Shown: positions 1 to 10,049 of the stretch, piece by piece | Position numbering within the stretch: the first letter of the stretch is position 1 | Layout of the letters: each line of letters starts with the position of its first letter | Assembly: GCA_963847965.1 (NCBI GenBank) | Contig: CAWKCG010000039.1 | Coordinates: 1-64,000, forward strand | From: Palsa-504 sp963847965 | Lineage (GTDB): Bacteria; Actinomycetota; Actinomycetes; Streptosporangiales; Streptosporangiaceae | Direction of reading: 5' to 3' | Length of the DNA: 64,000 nt | The notes under the pieces: model-generated | Seen by the model: the letters and a program-made list of their open reading frames with translations, nothing else | Told to the model about the DNA's origin: nothing | Databases searched by the model: none | Program-made: the position numbers and the translations under genes

Positions 1-1420
<1,420 letters not shown>

Positions 1421-1428
1421 GGTGTCCC

Positions 1429-2352
1429 TCACTCACTAGCTCTTGCCGCGGCCAGCGCGTTGGCGCCGCCGACGATCTCGCTGATTTCCTGGGTGATCTC
1501 GGCCTGCCGTGCGTTGTTCGCCTCGCGCGTCAGCGTCTCGAGCAGATCGTTGGCGTTGTCGGTGGCCGCCTTCATCGCGCGGCGCCGGGAGGCCAGCTCG
1601 GCCGCCGCCGCGTCCAGCAGCGCGTAGAAGATCCGGCTCGCCACGTACTGCGGCATCAGGGCGTCGAGCACCTCGGGCGGGCCGGGCTCGAAGTCGTACT
1701 GCGGCAGCGCGCCTGACGGGCTCGGCTCGTCGGTCTCCACGATCTCCAGCGGCAGCAGCCTGCGCACCGCGGGCCGCTGGGTCAGCATGGACACGAACTC
1801 GGTGGTGACGAGGTGGATCTCGTCCACCTTCTTGCTTTCGTCCTCGGCCCGGTCTTGGTCAGCACTGAACGCCTCGAGCAGGACGTCGGCGATCGCCTTC
1901 GCATCCCGGTACCTGGGCATGCCCGAGAAGCCGCTCCAGGACTGCGCCACCTCGATCTCGCGGAACCGGTGCCAGCTGATGCCCTTGCGCCCGGCCACGT
2001 ACAGCACCGGTGAGAGACCTTGCTCTCGCAGCCGCTCCCGCAGCCGGGCCGCCTCGCGCAGCACGTTGGCGTTGTAGGCGCCGGCGAAGCCCTGGTCGCT
2101 GGTCAGGATGAGCACCGCGGCCCGGGTCGGGTGCTCCGGTTCGGTGGTGAACCGGTGGGTGATGTTGGTCGAGCGGCTGATCACCGCCTCCACCGCCCGG
2201 GTCAGTTCCCGCGCGTACGGCTGGGCGGCGCGCTGCTGCTGCTGGGCGCGGACGATCCGCGACGTCGCGATCAGCTCCTGCGCACGGGTGATCTTGGCGA
2301 TGGACCTGACGGTGGCGATCCGCCGCCTGACCAGGCGAAGCTGAGCTGCCAT
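1429..2352 (-). CDS. atpG: ATP synthase F1 subunit gamma
   Basis: Central rotor shaft of F1, linking c-ring rotation to the catalytic beta subunits. The 307-residue product starts MAAQLRLVRRRIATVRSI, the standard N-terminal helix, and ends with the matching C-terminal helix (NNARQAEITQEISEIVGGANAL), which together form the gamma coiled coil. The central Rossmann-like part includes LTSDQGFAGAYNANV. Length is typical for actinobacterial gamma (about 300). ATG 2352 lies 3 bases after the atpA stop, so translation is probably coupled. No oddities seen; the reading frame is intact. Confidence 0.97.
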   Translation of the reverse strand: MAAQLRLVRRRIATVRSIAKITRAQELIATSRIVRAQQQQRAAQPYARELTRAVEAVISRSTNITHRFTTEPEHPTRAAVLILTSDQGFAGAYNANVLREAARLRERLREQGLSPVLYVAGRKGISWHRFREIEVAQSWSGFSGMPRYRDAKAIADVLLEAFSADQDRAEDESKKVDEIHLVTTEFVSMLTQRPAVRRLLPLEIVETDEPSPSGALPQYDFEPGPPEVLDALMPQYVASRIFYALLDAAAAELASRRRAMKAATDNANDLLETLTREANNARQAEITQEISEIVGGANALAAARASE

Positions 2353-2355
2353 GAC

Positions 2356-4008
2356 CTACTTCTTCTCGGCGGGCGGCGTCTCGCGGCGCCGGGCGATCGT
2401 CTCCTGGTCCTCGTCCTCCAGCGCCTCGGCCTGCTCGTCGGCGCCGCTCAGCAGCGCGCCGGAACTGGTCTCGAAGCTCTGGCGGAACTCCTCGATCGCG
2501 TCCTTGAGGGCGGTGGCGGTGTCCTCGGACAGGTCCTTCGTCTCCCTGATCGTGGCCAGGATGCCGTCGTGGCTGCGGCGCAGGAAGTCAAGGAAATCGT
2601 GCTCGAACCGGCCGATGTCTTCCAGGGGCACGTCGTCCAGGTGGCCGTTGCTGCCCGCCCAGATCGATACCACCTGGTTCTCGACCGGGAACGGGTCGTA
2701 CTGCGGCTGCTTGAGCAGCTCCACCAGCCGCGACCCGCGGTCGAGCTGCGCACGGGAGACCGCGTCCAGGTCGGAGGCGAAGGCGGCGAACGCCTCGAGG
2801 TCGCGGAACTGCGACAGGGAGAGCCGCAGGTTACCCGCGACCTTCTTCATCGCCTTGACCTGCGCGTTGCCGCCGACCCGGGACACCGAGCGGCCGACGT
2901 TGATGGCAGGCCGCACGCCCGCGTTGAACAGGTCGGCCTCGAGGTAGATCTGCCCGTCGGTGATGGAGATGACGTTCGTCGGGATGTAGGCGGAGATGTC
3001 GTTGGCCTTGGTCTCGACGATCGGCAGGCCGGTCAGCGAGCCCCCGCCGAGCTCGTCCGACAGCTTCGCGCACCGCTCGAGCAGCCGGGAGTGCAGGTAG
3101 AACACGTCGCCCGGGTAGGCCTCGCGGCCCGGGGGGCGGCGCAGCAGCAGCGAGATCGCGCGGTACGCCTCGGCCTGCTTGGACAGGTCGTCGAAGATGA
3201 TCAGCGCGTGCTTGCCCTGGTACATCCAGTGCTGGCCGATGGCCGAGCCGGTGTACGGCGCGATGTACTTGTAGCCGGACGGGTCCGAGGCCGGCGCGGC
3301 GACGATCGTGGTGTACTCCAGGGCGCCGTTTTCCTCCAGCGCCTGGCGCACCTGGGCGATCGTCGAGCCCTTCTGGCCCACCGCGACGTAGACGCAGCGC
3401 ACCTGGAGCTTCTCGTCGCCGGACGCCCAGTTGGCGCGCTGGTTGATGATCGTGTCGATGGCGATCGCGGTCTTGCCGGTCTGCCGGTCGCCGATGATCA
3501 GCTGCCGCTGGCCCCGCCCGATGGCGGTCATCGCGTCGATGGCCTTGATGCCGGTCTGCAGCGGTTCCTTCACCGGCTGGCGCTCGACCACCGAGGGCGC
3601 CTGCGTCTCCAGCGGGCGTATCTCGGTGGTCTCGATGGGCCCCTTGCCGTCCAGCGGCTCGCCCAGCGGCCCGACCACGCGACCGAGGAAGGCGTCGCCG
3701 ACCGGCACCGATAGGATCTCGCCGGTCCGCTTGACCTGCTGGCCCTCCTCGATCTCGTTGAACTCGCCGAGGATTACGACGCCGATCTCGCGTTCTTCCA
3801 GGTTGAGCGCCAGGCCCCGGACGCCGTTCTCGAACACGAGCAGCTCGTTGGCCATGGCCGAGGGCAGGCCCTCGACCCGCGCGATGCCGTCGCCGCACTC
3901 GATGACGGTGCCTATCTCTTCCCGCGAGGCGCCTTCCGGCTCATACTCCTGGACGAAGCGCGCCAGCGCGTCCCGGATCTCCTCCGGCCGGATCGTCAGC
4001 TCAGCCAT
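2356..4008 (-). CDS. atpA: ATP synthase F1 subunit alpha
   Basis: Non-catalytic nucleotide-binding subunit of F1. I chose ATG 4008 (MAELTIRPEEIRDALARF), the family N-terminus, over an upstream in-frame start that adds 12 unrelated residues. This gives 550 residues. The P-loop GDRQTGKTAIAIDTI lies near residue 170, and the alpha signature PAINVGRSVSRVGG is present in the C-terminal half. The last about 35 residues are a charged tail rich in Glu and Arg, longer than in E. coli but common in actinomycetes. It sits between atpH and atpG with short gaps in the same minus-strand operon. Confidence 0.97.
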   Translation of the reverse strand: MAELTIRPEEIRDALARFVQEYEPEGASREEIGTVIECGDGIARVEGLPSAMANELLVFENGVRGLALNLEEREIGVVILGEFNEIEEGQQVKRTGEILSVPVGDAFLGRVVGPLGEPLDGKGPIETTEIRPLETQAPSVVERQPVKEPLQTGIKAIDAMTAIGRGQRQLIIGDRQTGKTAIAIDTIINQRANWASGDEKLQVRCVYVAVGQKGSTIAQVRQALEENGALEYTTIVAAPASDPSGYKYIAPYTGSAIGQHWMYQGKHALIIFDDLSKQAEAYRAISLLLRRPPGREAYPGDVFYLHSRLLERCAKLSDELGGGSLTGLPIVETKANDISAYIPTNVISITDGQIYLEADLFNAGVRPAINVGRSVSRVGGNAQVKAMKKVAGNLRLSLSQFRDLEAFAAFASDLDAVSRAQLDRGSRLVELLKQPQYDPFPVENQVVSIWAGSNGHLDDVPLEDIGRFEHDFLDFLRRSHDGILATIRETKDLSEDTATALKDAIEEFRQSFETSSGALLSGADEQAEALEDEDQETIARRRETPPAEKK

Positions 4009-4045
4009 TGTCCTGCCTGTCTTGTCGGATTCTTGCGCTGGCACG

Positions 4046-4861
4046 TCAGCCCGCCAGCTTGCGCCGGACGTCGGCCAGCCGGCTGGCCGCGGTCCCGTCT
4101 ATAAGCTCATCCCCGATCTGGACGGACATACCACCAACGACCGAGGGATCGACGACGACATCAAGGTGAACGTCGTGCCCGTAGGTGCGGGCCAGGGTCG
4201 CGGCGAGCCGCCTGCGCTGGCCCGCGGACAGCTCGACCGCCGAGCGCACGACCGCGATCAGCTGCTGCCGCCGGCGCGCCGCGATGTCGGCGCACAGGTC
4301 CAGGGCGACGGCGAGCGTCCGCCCGCGCGGGTGCGCCACCATCTGCTCGATCAGGTCGAGCGTCGCCCGGGTCACCTTGCCGTCGAGCAGGGTACGCAAC
4401 AGCTGCCGCTTGCCGTCGGCGGGCAGGGCCGGATCGGCCAGCGCCGCCCGCAGGTCCGGGTGGCCCGCGACGACCCGGCCGAAGCGGAACAGCCCGTCCT
4501 CCAGCTCGTCGAGGCCGTCGTCCGCCTCGGCGGCCAGGACCGTGGCCTCGACCGCGAGCTCCTCGATCGCGTCCGCCAGGTCGCCGCTGCTCGCCCAGTG
4601 GGCCTGCGCGGCCGCCGCGGCCAGGCCCTCGGCGCGCCGCGTCACCTTCCCGCGCAGGAGTGCCGAGACGACCGCCCCCTTCTCCGCCGCCGGCTTGCCC
4701 GGGTCGGACAGCGCGCGGCGCAGCCCGTGCTCGGTGTCGAGCAGCCCCACGACCGCGAACAGCTCGTTAGCGAGCCGGGTGGCTACGGTGGCGCTCTCGA
4801 TGTGCTCCGCCGACAGCTGCTCGGACAGTTCGGCGAACGAGGCTCTACTCACCCCGCGCAT
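4046..4861 (-). CDS. atpH: ATP synthase subunit delta
   Basis: Peripheral-stalk subunit joining F1 to the b subunit. The frame from ATG 4861 (MRGVSRASFAELSEQLSA) encodes 271 residues, as in Streptomyces, where the delta protein carries an N-terminal extension over the E. coli form. The C-terminal part has the typical delta ending (DVVVDPSVVGGMSVQIGD, then LIDGTAASRLADVRRKL). A GTG at 4867 and one at 4852 are alternative starts; GGAAGG about nine bases upstream favours 4861. The 79-base gap to atpF is unusual for this operon and holds a copy of the dispersed repeat described at 4899. Confidence 0.95.
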   Translation of the reverse strand: MRGVSRASFAELSEQLSAEHIESATVATRLANELFAVVGLLDTEHGLRRALSDPGKPAAEKGAVVSALLRGKVTRRAEGLAAAAAQAHWASSGDLADAIEELAVEATVLAAEADDGLDELEDGLFRFGRVVAGHPDLRAALADPALPADGKRQLLRTLLDGKVTRATLDLIEQMVAHPRGRTLAVALDLCADIAARRRQQLIAVVRSAVELSAGQRRRLAATLARTYGHDVHLDVVVDPSVVGGMSVQIGDELIDGTAASRLADVRRKLAG

Positions 4862-4898
4862 GCTCACTCGCCTTCCGGGGGTAGTTCGGAGATTTCCA

Positions 4899-4914
4899 CC
4901 GAACGAGCGGTGGT
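4899..4914 (-). repeat. Dispersed 16-bp repeat R1, copy 1 (atpF-atpH gap)
   Basis: The + strand reads CCGAACGAGCGGTGGT, the reverse complement of the R1 core. A partial opposite arm (GTTCGG) lies about 10 bases to the left, separated by an A/T-rich spacer, so the site can form an imperfect hairpin. It occupies the gap between atpF and atpH inside the ATP synthase operon. Five other sites in the window carry the same core. Confidence 0.75.
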
Positions 4915-4940
4915 GGCAGCTCCGCGGCAGGCCACTTGCC

Positions 4941-5465
4941 TCACGAGCTGGACACCTCGAGTTCTTCGAGGAACCGGTCCACCATCCGGCCCTGCCGGGC
5001 GGTGTCCTCAAGCGACTCGCCCACGATCCGGCTGGCCAGCTCGGTGGCCAGCGCCCCGACCTCGGCGCGCAGCGCGGTCAGCGCCTGCTGCCGTTCGGCC
5101 TGGATCTGGGCCTGGGCGGACTGCGTGATCCGGCGGGCCTCGGCCTGGGCCTGCTCGCGCATCTCGGCGATGATCTGCGCGCCCTGCGCCCTGGCCTCCT
5201 CGCGCAGCCTGGCCGCGTCGTGCCTGGCCTCGGCGAGCTGCTGCTTGTACTGATCGAGCACCTGCGCGGCCTCGGCCTGCTCGTCTGCCGCCTTGGCCAG
5301 GCCGCCCTCGATCATCTCGGTGCGCTGGGCCAGCATCTGCTGGGCCCGGGGCATGAGCAGCTTGCCGAGCACGCCGAAGATCACGACGAAGCAGATCGTC
5401 CCGATGATCAGCTCGGTGTACGTGGGGATCAGCGGGTCTTCCGAGGCTAGGGCCAGGTAATGCAT
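4941..5465 (-). CDS. atpF: ATP synthase F0 subunit b
   Basis: Membrane-anchored peripheral stalk. From ATG 5465 (MHYLALASEDPLIPTYTELI) the product is 174 residues: one N-terminal membrane helix (about residues 17-36, ELIIGTICFVVIFGVLGKLL) followed by a long Ala/Glu/Gln-rich coiled coil that dimerises and contacts delta. The longer frame upstream overlaps atpE and has no family similarity, so it was dropped. It follows atpE by 26 bases. Length and architecture are normal. Confidence 0.96.
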   Translation of the reverse strand: MHYLALASEDPLIPTYTELIIGTICFVVIFGVLGKLLMPRAQQMLAQRTEMIEGGLAKAADEQAEAAQVLDQYKQQLAEARHDAARLREEARAQGAQIIAEMREQAQAEARRITQSAQAQIQAERQQALTALRAEVGALATELASRIVGESLEDTARQGRMVDRFLEELEVSSS

Positions 5466-5491
5466 GATCGGCTCGCTTCCGCTGGCGGTGC

Positions 5492-5749
5492 TCAGTATTT
5501 GAAGATGAACGGGGCCACCAGGCCGATCAGCGCGAGCGCCTCGGTCAGCGCGAACCCGATCCACATGTACAAGGTGATGCGGCCGGTGGCCTCGGGCTGG
5601 CGGGCCATCGCCTCGATGGCGTGGCCGAAGACCAGGCCGATGCCGATGCCCGGGCCGATGGCCGCGAGGCCGTATCCGACCGCACCGATGTCAATCTTCA
5701 GGATCTCGGTGGTTGTTCCGGAGGCGGCGAGAGTAGCGGCAAGAGACAT
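5492..5749 (-). CDS. atpE: ATP synthase F0 subunit c
   Basis: Proton-translocating rotor-ring subunit, 85 residues with two membrane helices. The first helix carries the glycine-rich motif GPGIGIGLVFG, the polar loop is RQPEA, and the second helix holds the proton-binding carboxylate, the Glu in FALTEALALIG. A leading segment of about 15 residues precedes helix 1. It lies between atpB and atpF. Many copies assemble per complex, so strong translation relative to its neighbours is expected. Confidence 0.97.
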   Translation of the reverse strand: MSLAATLAASGTTTEILKIDIGAVGYGLAAIGPGIGIGLVFGHAIEAMARQPEATGRITLYMWIGFALTEALALIGLVAPFIFKY

Positions 5750-5815
5750 CTGTTCAGTCCTTATTCGTCAGGCCGGAGGGCTTCCCTCCGGGGTGGCTTG
5801 GGTCGGGTAGCAGGA

Positions 5816-6649
5816 TCAGTGCGCTCGCTCCAGCGAGTCGGCGATGTAGGTGGCGGTCAGCGTGGTGAAGATGAACGCCTGCAGCAGGTCGATCAGGAAC
5901 TCCAGCAGGAAGACGAAGACCACCATGAACGCCGAGCCGACGAAGTACAGCAGGCCGATGGACAGGCTCAGCATGTACCAGGTGGCCAGGTAGAAGATCG
6001 TCAGCAGCAGGTGGCCGGCGAACATGTTGGCGAACAGCCGGACGCCCAGGGTAAACGGCTGGACGATGAAGAACCGCGCGAACTCGATCGGGACCAGGAT
6101 GGGCAGGATGAAGGACGGCACGCCCGCCGGGATCATGGTCCTGAAGTAACCCCAGACGCCCTGGTTCTTGAAGCCCAGGTACCAGTAGAGCACGTAGACG
6201 AAGCCCACCAGCGGCCACACGAAGCCGATCCTCGACATCGAGGGGAACTGGAAGAACGGGATCAGCTCCATCAGGTTCATGACCCAGATGTAGAAGAACA
6301 GGCACACCAGGAACGGCAGGTAGGAGTCGCCCTGCCGGCCTAGCGAGGGCCGCAGGATCTGGTCCCGCACGGCCAGGATGCCGATCTCGGCGAGGTTCTG
6401 GACGCCGCGCGGGACCAGCTTGGGCCGCCAGAAGGCCGCCCCGAAGAACACGAGCACGATGATCGTGCACAAGATGGCGATCAGGATCGGCTTGGTGAAG
6501 TGGAAGTCGCCGATCTGGAAGATGGTCTGGAAGTCGAAGTTCTGCAGCCCTGGCGCCGGGTAGCCGCACCCGCTGAAGATGTGGCAGCCGCCGCCCGCCT
6601 CCCCAGCCCCCTTCACTAGGGCCGCGAGCACCTGAACGTCGCCGGTCAC
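5816..6649 (-). CDS. atpB: ATP synthase F0 subunit a
   Basis: Stator channel subunit that moves protons to and from the c-ring. 277 residues with several strongly hydrophobic helices. The essential arginine lies in the motif GVRLFANMFAGH of the penultimate conserved helix, with the supporting NLMELIPFF motif upstream. The start is GTG 6649, whose GTGA overlaps the stop of the small upstream gene, indicating translational coupling. Length is normal for actinobacterial subunit a. Confidence 0.96.
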   Translation of the reverse strand: MTGDVQVLAALVKGAGEAGGGCHIFSGCGYPAPGLQNFDFQTIFQIGDFHFTKPILIAILCTIIVLVFFGAAFWRPKLVPRGVQNLAEIGILAVRDQILRPSLGRQGDSYLPFLVCLFFYIWVMNLMELIPFFQFPSMSRIGFVWPLVGFVYVLYWYLGFKNQGVWGYFRTMIPAGVPSFILPILVPIEFARFFIVQPFTLGVRLFANMFAGHLLLTIFYLATWYMLSLSIGLLYFVGSAFMVVFVFLLEFLIDLLQAFIFTTLTATYIADSLERAH

Positions 6650-6909
6650 CGGTTACCACGCCCTCCCTCGGCCGCGCCCTGCCTGCCGTACCGGTAGATG
6701 ATGTAGCCGATCGAGATGCCCAGGCCGACCAGCATGCCGACCGGGAAGAACAGCGCGACGTGGACGGCGCGGCCGACCAGCCAGCCGATTCCGCCGTACG
6801 CGACCATCCCGGCGATCAGGTAGCTGAACACCGCCCACCCGACGCCAAGCCCGCGGGCGCCGCCTTCCTCCGACGACGCCGCGGCGGCCCGGTTGCGGTA
6901 GGTGCTCAT
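6646..6909 (-). CDS. AtpZ/AtpI-like two-helix membrane protein
   Basis: Small 87-residue protein with two membrane helices (about 27-45 and 52-72, containing SYLIAGMVAYGGIGWLVG) and a charged C-terminus. Size, topology and position between the AtpI-like gene and atpB match the AtpZ/AtpI accessory proteins of ATP synthase operons, which assist c-ring assembly or ion supply in some bacteria. It overlaps atpB by four bases and follows the upstream gene closely. Assignment rests on context and topology more than on sequence. Confidence 0.75.
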   Translation of the reverse strand: MSTYRNRAAAASSEEGGARGLGVGWAVFSYLIAGMVAYGGIGWLVGRAVHVALFFPVGMLVGLGISIGYIIYRYGRQGAAEGGRGNR

Positions 6910-6910
6910 C

Positions 6911-7330
6911 TCACCTGCCTCGCCCCGCCGGTTCCTGTCCTGGCTCGACGTAGAGCAGCCTGACCTTCATCGCCGCGATGACTTGCGCGGCGCTCCACGC
7001 GAGTATGCAGCCGATCGCGGTGAAACCGAGGGTCCTGGTGCTGAACGCGGTCGTCCCGGCCAGCGCCGATAGGACGACAGCCAGGGCCACGATCTTGACC
7101 AGGAAGGTGACCAGCGCGGCCACCATCATGGCCGGCTGGCTGATCCGCGCGGCGCGGCCGACCACGGCGATGCTGATCCCGAAGAACACGGTGACCAGGG
7201 CTACCCCGAGCAGCGCGCCGACTAGGCCCTTGATGCCGACCAGGCCGCCGCTTATAGCGACGATCACGGCCGCGACGGCGGCTGTCGGGCCTGCCGCGCG
7301 CCGGACTACGGTGGCGTAACTCGCCAGCAT
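6911..7330 (-). CDS. atpI: AtpI-like membrane protein, first gene of the atp operon
   Basis: 139 residues from ATG 7330 (MLASYATVVRRAAG), chosen because AGGAG sits at a suitable distance upstream; the longer frame lacks a ribosome site. Four hydrophobic segments are visible (for example AAVAAVIVAISGGLVGI and AALVTFLVKIVALAVVL). The position at the head of the operon and the four-helix topology fit ATP synthase protein I, a non-essential assembly factor. Transcription of the operon probably begins in the 7,331-7,676 region, which carries a Rex-like operator. Confidence 0.75.
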   Translation of the reverse strand: MLASYATVVRRAAGPTAAVAAVIVAISGGLVGIKGLVGALLGVALVTVFFGISIAVVGRAARISQPAMMVAALVTFLVKIVALAVVLSALAGTTAFSTRTLGFTAIGCILAWSAAQVIAAMKVRLLYVEPGQEPAGRGR

Positions 7331-7676
7331 GTACGTGGCTCCTGGAGTCCGACAGCAAGTATCTGACGCGGGTACCTGCCCCCGCGTAAGGGTCACCGCG
7401 CCGAACGCTCGGTACGGCGACCCGGTTGGGTACGAAACGTATCACGAGCCCCTCGTTAGCTTAAGAGGGCCTGCTTGTGAAAGCTATCACAAAGTTCTTG
7501 GCCTTGTCTTTACCTTTTCGCGAGAAATTTATGACCAACCTGGCCGTAGCGCGGCGGGCCGGCCCAGGGCCGCGGCATTACTGCCCAGCCCACCAGGGAA
7601 GGCGCGTCGCTCCCCGGACCACCGCGGATGGCAAAGACAGGGTAAAGAAGGTACCGAGTAAGCCCCGGGCACGGCC
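7331..7676. promoter_or_regulatory. Upstream region of the atp operon
   Basis: 346 bases without a convincing gene between wecA and the AtpI-like gene. It is less GC-rich than its surroundings around 7,430-7,540 and contains the 18-bp inverted repeat at 7,475-7,492. I could not identify a trustworthy -35/-10 pair on the minus strand. Confidence 0.6.
7475..7492. promoter_or_regulatory. Rex-type operator (redox-sensing repressor site)
   Basis: TTGTGAAAGCTATCACAA is an inverted repeat that matches the published Rex operator TTGTGAA-N4-TTCACAA at all but one position. Rex senses NADH/NAD+ and controls respiratory genes in Streptomyces and other Gram-positives. The site lies 145 bases upstream of the first atp gene. 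Function is inferred from sequence and position. Confidence 0.6.
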
Positions 7677-9176
7677 CTACCAGGGCTGGATGTCCCGAGG
7701 CTGAGCCTGCGAGAGCGGATCGGGATCGGGGCCGGGGAACGATCCGCCCTCAGGAAGGTAGCCCTGGCCGGGATCCCAGGCCGGACCGGGGAACGGATCG
7801 CCGGGATCGGCGGGGTAAGCCGGCTCGGCTCCCGGCAGGCGGCCCGCACGCGGCAGCGCCTCGCCGGGAACCCAGGACGCCTCCCCCGCGTATCCGTGGC
7901 CCGGCCACCAGGGCACCTCGGCCGGGAACGGGGCCCCGCCCAGGACGGAGCGCGAGGTCCGGGCGGCCTCGGGTCTGGCGGTGCGACGCCGGCGTGCGCC
8001 AGCCGCGGTGGAGGGCAGCGCGGCCGCGTGCGCCGGGGCGACGGAGGGCCTGCGCGCGCCGCGCGACTGCCAGGGGCGCAGCCGGGGCATGGTGGCGGGG
8101 AGCAAGGCCAGCACCGCGATCACCGTCGCGGCCTCGAGGACGACCAGGCGAGTCCGCACCACGGAGAGCGAGACGACGGTGACCGAGAACAGTGCCGCCC
8201 ACAGGTACATGATCAGGACGCTCTGCCGGTAGGAGTGGCCGATGTTGAGCAGCCGGTGATGCAGGTGCTGCCGGTCGGGGGCCATCACCGACCGGCCCGC
8301 CTTGGTCCGCCTGATGATGGCGAACATCAGGTCCGTATACGGAATGACGAAGATCGCGGCGGGCACCAGCAGCGGGAGGAACGTGGGGAACCTGTTCAGC
8401 GCGTGGTTGCTCGCGTAGTTGGTCAGCACGGCCGGGTCGAGCGACGCGGTACTCGAGATCGGCCCGTAGGCGAGCATCAGGCCGAGCAGCATCGCGCCGA
8501 TGTCGCCCATGAAGATCCGGGCCGGGTAGAAGTTGTGCGGCAGGAAGCCGAGGCACATGCCGGCCAGCAGCGCCGACGATACCGCCGGCAGCGACTGCGA
8601 CGTGCTGCCGATCGTCTTCAGGAGGGTGTAGGTATAGAAGAGGAACGACAGCGCGGCGACGCCGACGATGCCCGCCGCGAGCCCGTCCAGGCCGTCGATG
8701 AAGTTGATCGCGTTGATCGTCACCACGACGAGCAGGACGGTGAGCGTCACGCTCAGGTCCGGTTCCAGCGAGAACACGCCGCCGCTGGGCATCGGCAGCC
8801 AGGGCAGCTCCTGACCGCTCCACACCAGGATGCCGGCCGCCGCCACCTGGCCGGCCAGCTTGCTGACCGCGCTGAGCCCCCACCGGTCGTCGATGAACCC
8901 GACCACGACCACGAGCCCGCCGGCCAGCAGCAGCCCGGCCGCGGTCTTGAACCCGGCGGGATCTTGCAGCGAGGTCAGCCGGTCGGCGACGATCAGCCCC
9001 GCGACCAGCCCGCCGTACATGGCCAGCCCGCCGAGCAGCGGCGTCGGCTGCGTGTGCATGTCCCTGGCCCGGGGCTCGTGTATGGCGTGCGTCGCGATCG
9101 CCACCCGCCGCACCAGCGGGGTGAGCAGGTAGGTCACCGCGGCCGCTACGAGCAGGACCAGGACGTACTCGGCCAT
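7677..9176 (-). CDS. wecA: Polyprenyl-phosphate GlcNAc-1-phosphate transferase (WecA/Rfe family)
   Basis: Integral membrane enzyme transferring a HexNAc-1-phosphate from a UDP-sugar to a polyprenyl phosphate, the first step of a cell-wall glycopolymer pathway. About eleven membrane helices are visible in residues 1-360. Family motifs: GFIDDRWGL (Mg-binding Asp pair), NAINFIDGLDGLAAG, FMGDIGAML, and the HLHHRLL cytoplasmic His motif. The C-terminal about 130 residues form a Pro/Gly-rich, probably disordered tail (PDPGDPFPG-like) absent from E. coli WecA. It sits upstream of the atp operon as in Streptomyces. Which glycopolymer it serves cannot be told here. Confidence 0.92.
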   Translation of the reverse strand: MAEYVLVLLVAAAVTYLLTPLVRRVAIATHAIHEPRARDMHTQPTPLLGGLAMYGGLVAGLIVADRLTSLQDPAGFKTAAGLLLAGGLVVVVGFIDDRWGLSAVSKLAGQVAAAGILVWSGQELPWLPMPSGGVFSLEPDLSVTLTVLLVVVTINAINFIDGLDGLAAGIVGVAALSFLFYTYTLLKTIGSTSQSLPAVSSALLAGMCLGFLPHNFYPARIFMGDIGAMLLGLMLAYGPISSTASLDPAVLTNYASNHALNRFPTFLPLLVPAAIFVIPYTDLMFAIIRRTKAGRSVMAPDRQHLHHRLLNIGHSYRQSVLIMYLWAALFSVTVVSLSVVRTRLVVLEAATVIAVLALLPATMPRLRPWQSRGARRPSVAPAHAAALPSTAAGARRRRTARPEAARTSRSVLGGAPFPAEVPWWPGHGYAGEASWVPGEALPRAGRLPGAEPAYPADPGDPFPGPAWDPGQGYLPEGGSFPGPDPDPLSQAQPRDIQPW

Positions 9177-9234
9177 GCCGCCTCAGCAGATCCGGATCGG
9201 GTCAGATTTCATTACCGTCACTCTAAGGCACCAG

Positions 9235-10005
9235 CTAGCCGGCCGAAGGCGGCTCGTCGGCCGGCGAGTCGATCATTCGCTCGAGCGGGTGCGGCGCGGC
9301 AGGCTTGAAGTCCGCGGGAGATCCGGTCCCCACGGTCCCGGCGCTTCCCTGGACGACGTAGTCGTTGTCGTCGATGACTGACACGACGGTGCGCAACCGG
9401 TCCACGGAGACCGCCCCGGCGCGGAGCAGCACCGGGACACTGCCGGTCAGGTCGAGGATGGTTGACGGGATGTTATCGGCGCACGGCCCGCCGTCGAGGT
9501 AGACCGACACCGCCTCGCCCAGCTGGCTCTGCGCCTCGTCGACCGTGGTGGCCGGCGGCTGGCCGGTGCGGTTGGCGCTGGACACGGCCAGCGGCCCGGT
9601 CTGCTTCAGCACTTCGAGCGCTACCGAGTGCAGCGGCATCCGCAGCGCCACCGTGCCCTTGGTGTCGCCCAGGTCCCAGGCCAGCGTGGGGCTGGCGCGG
9701 AACACCAGGGTGAGCGCGCCCGGCCAGAACTCCTCGATCAGGGCCTGGCCGAACGCCCCGAGGTCATCCGCCAGCGCCGCCGCGGCCCTGGCCGTGCCGA
9801 TCAGCACGGGCGGCGGCATGTTCCTGCCCCGGCCCTTGGCCGCCAGCATCGTGGTGACCGACGCGGGGATGAACGCGTCCGCGCCGATGCCGTAGACCGT
9901 GTCGGTCGGCAAGACGATCAGCTCGCCGGCGCGCGCGGCCGCCACCGCCGCATCGATCCCCGCCGTGCGCGTGCGCTGGTCCCGGCAGTCGTACCGTGTG
10001 CTCAT
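9235..10005 (-). CDS. tsaC: L-threonylcarbamoyladenylate synthase (Sua5/TsaC)
   Basis: Makes threonylcarbamoyl-AMP from Thr, bicarbonate and ATP for the t6A37 modification of ANN-decoding tRNAs. 256 residues with the YrdC fold: LPTDTVYGIG near residue 33, the KGRGRNMPPPVLIG substrate loop, LRMPLH and VSSANRTGQPPATT. The C-terminal about 45 residues are a short tail, not the full Sua5 domain. It is downstream of prmC, with a 44-base gap, in the conserved prfA-prmC-tsaC order. Confidence 0.93.
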   Translation of the reverse strand: MSTRYDCRDQRTRTAGIDAAVAAARAGELIVLPTDTVYGIGADAFIPASVTTMLAAKGRGRNMPPPVLIGTARAAAALADDLGAFGQALIEEFWPGALTLVFRASPTLAWDLGDTKGTVALRMPLHSVALEVLKQTGPLAVSSANRTGQPPATTVDEAQSQLGEAVSVYLDGGPCADNIPSTILDLTGSVPVLLRAGAVSVDRLRTVVSVIDDNDYVVQGSAGTVGTGSPADFKPAAPHPLERMIDSPADEPPSAG

Positions 10006-10049
10006 CTCGCCGCCCCTCTACCCATGTCACTGGCGCCCACTGCGCACCC

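Noticed and set aside
2020..3714. 564-residue plus-strand frame opposite atpG/atpA
   Set aside because: Shadow of the atp genes in a GC-rich genome where stop codons are rare in several frames.
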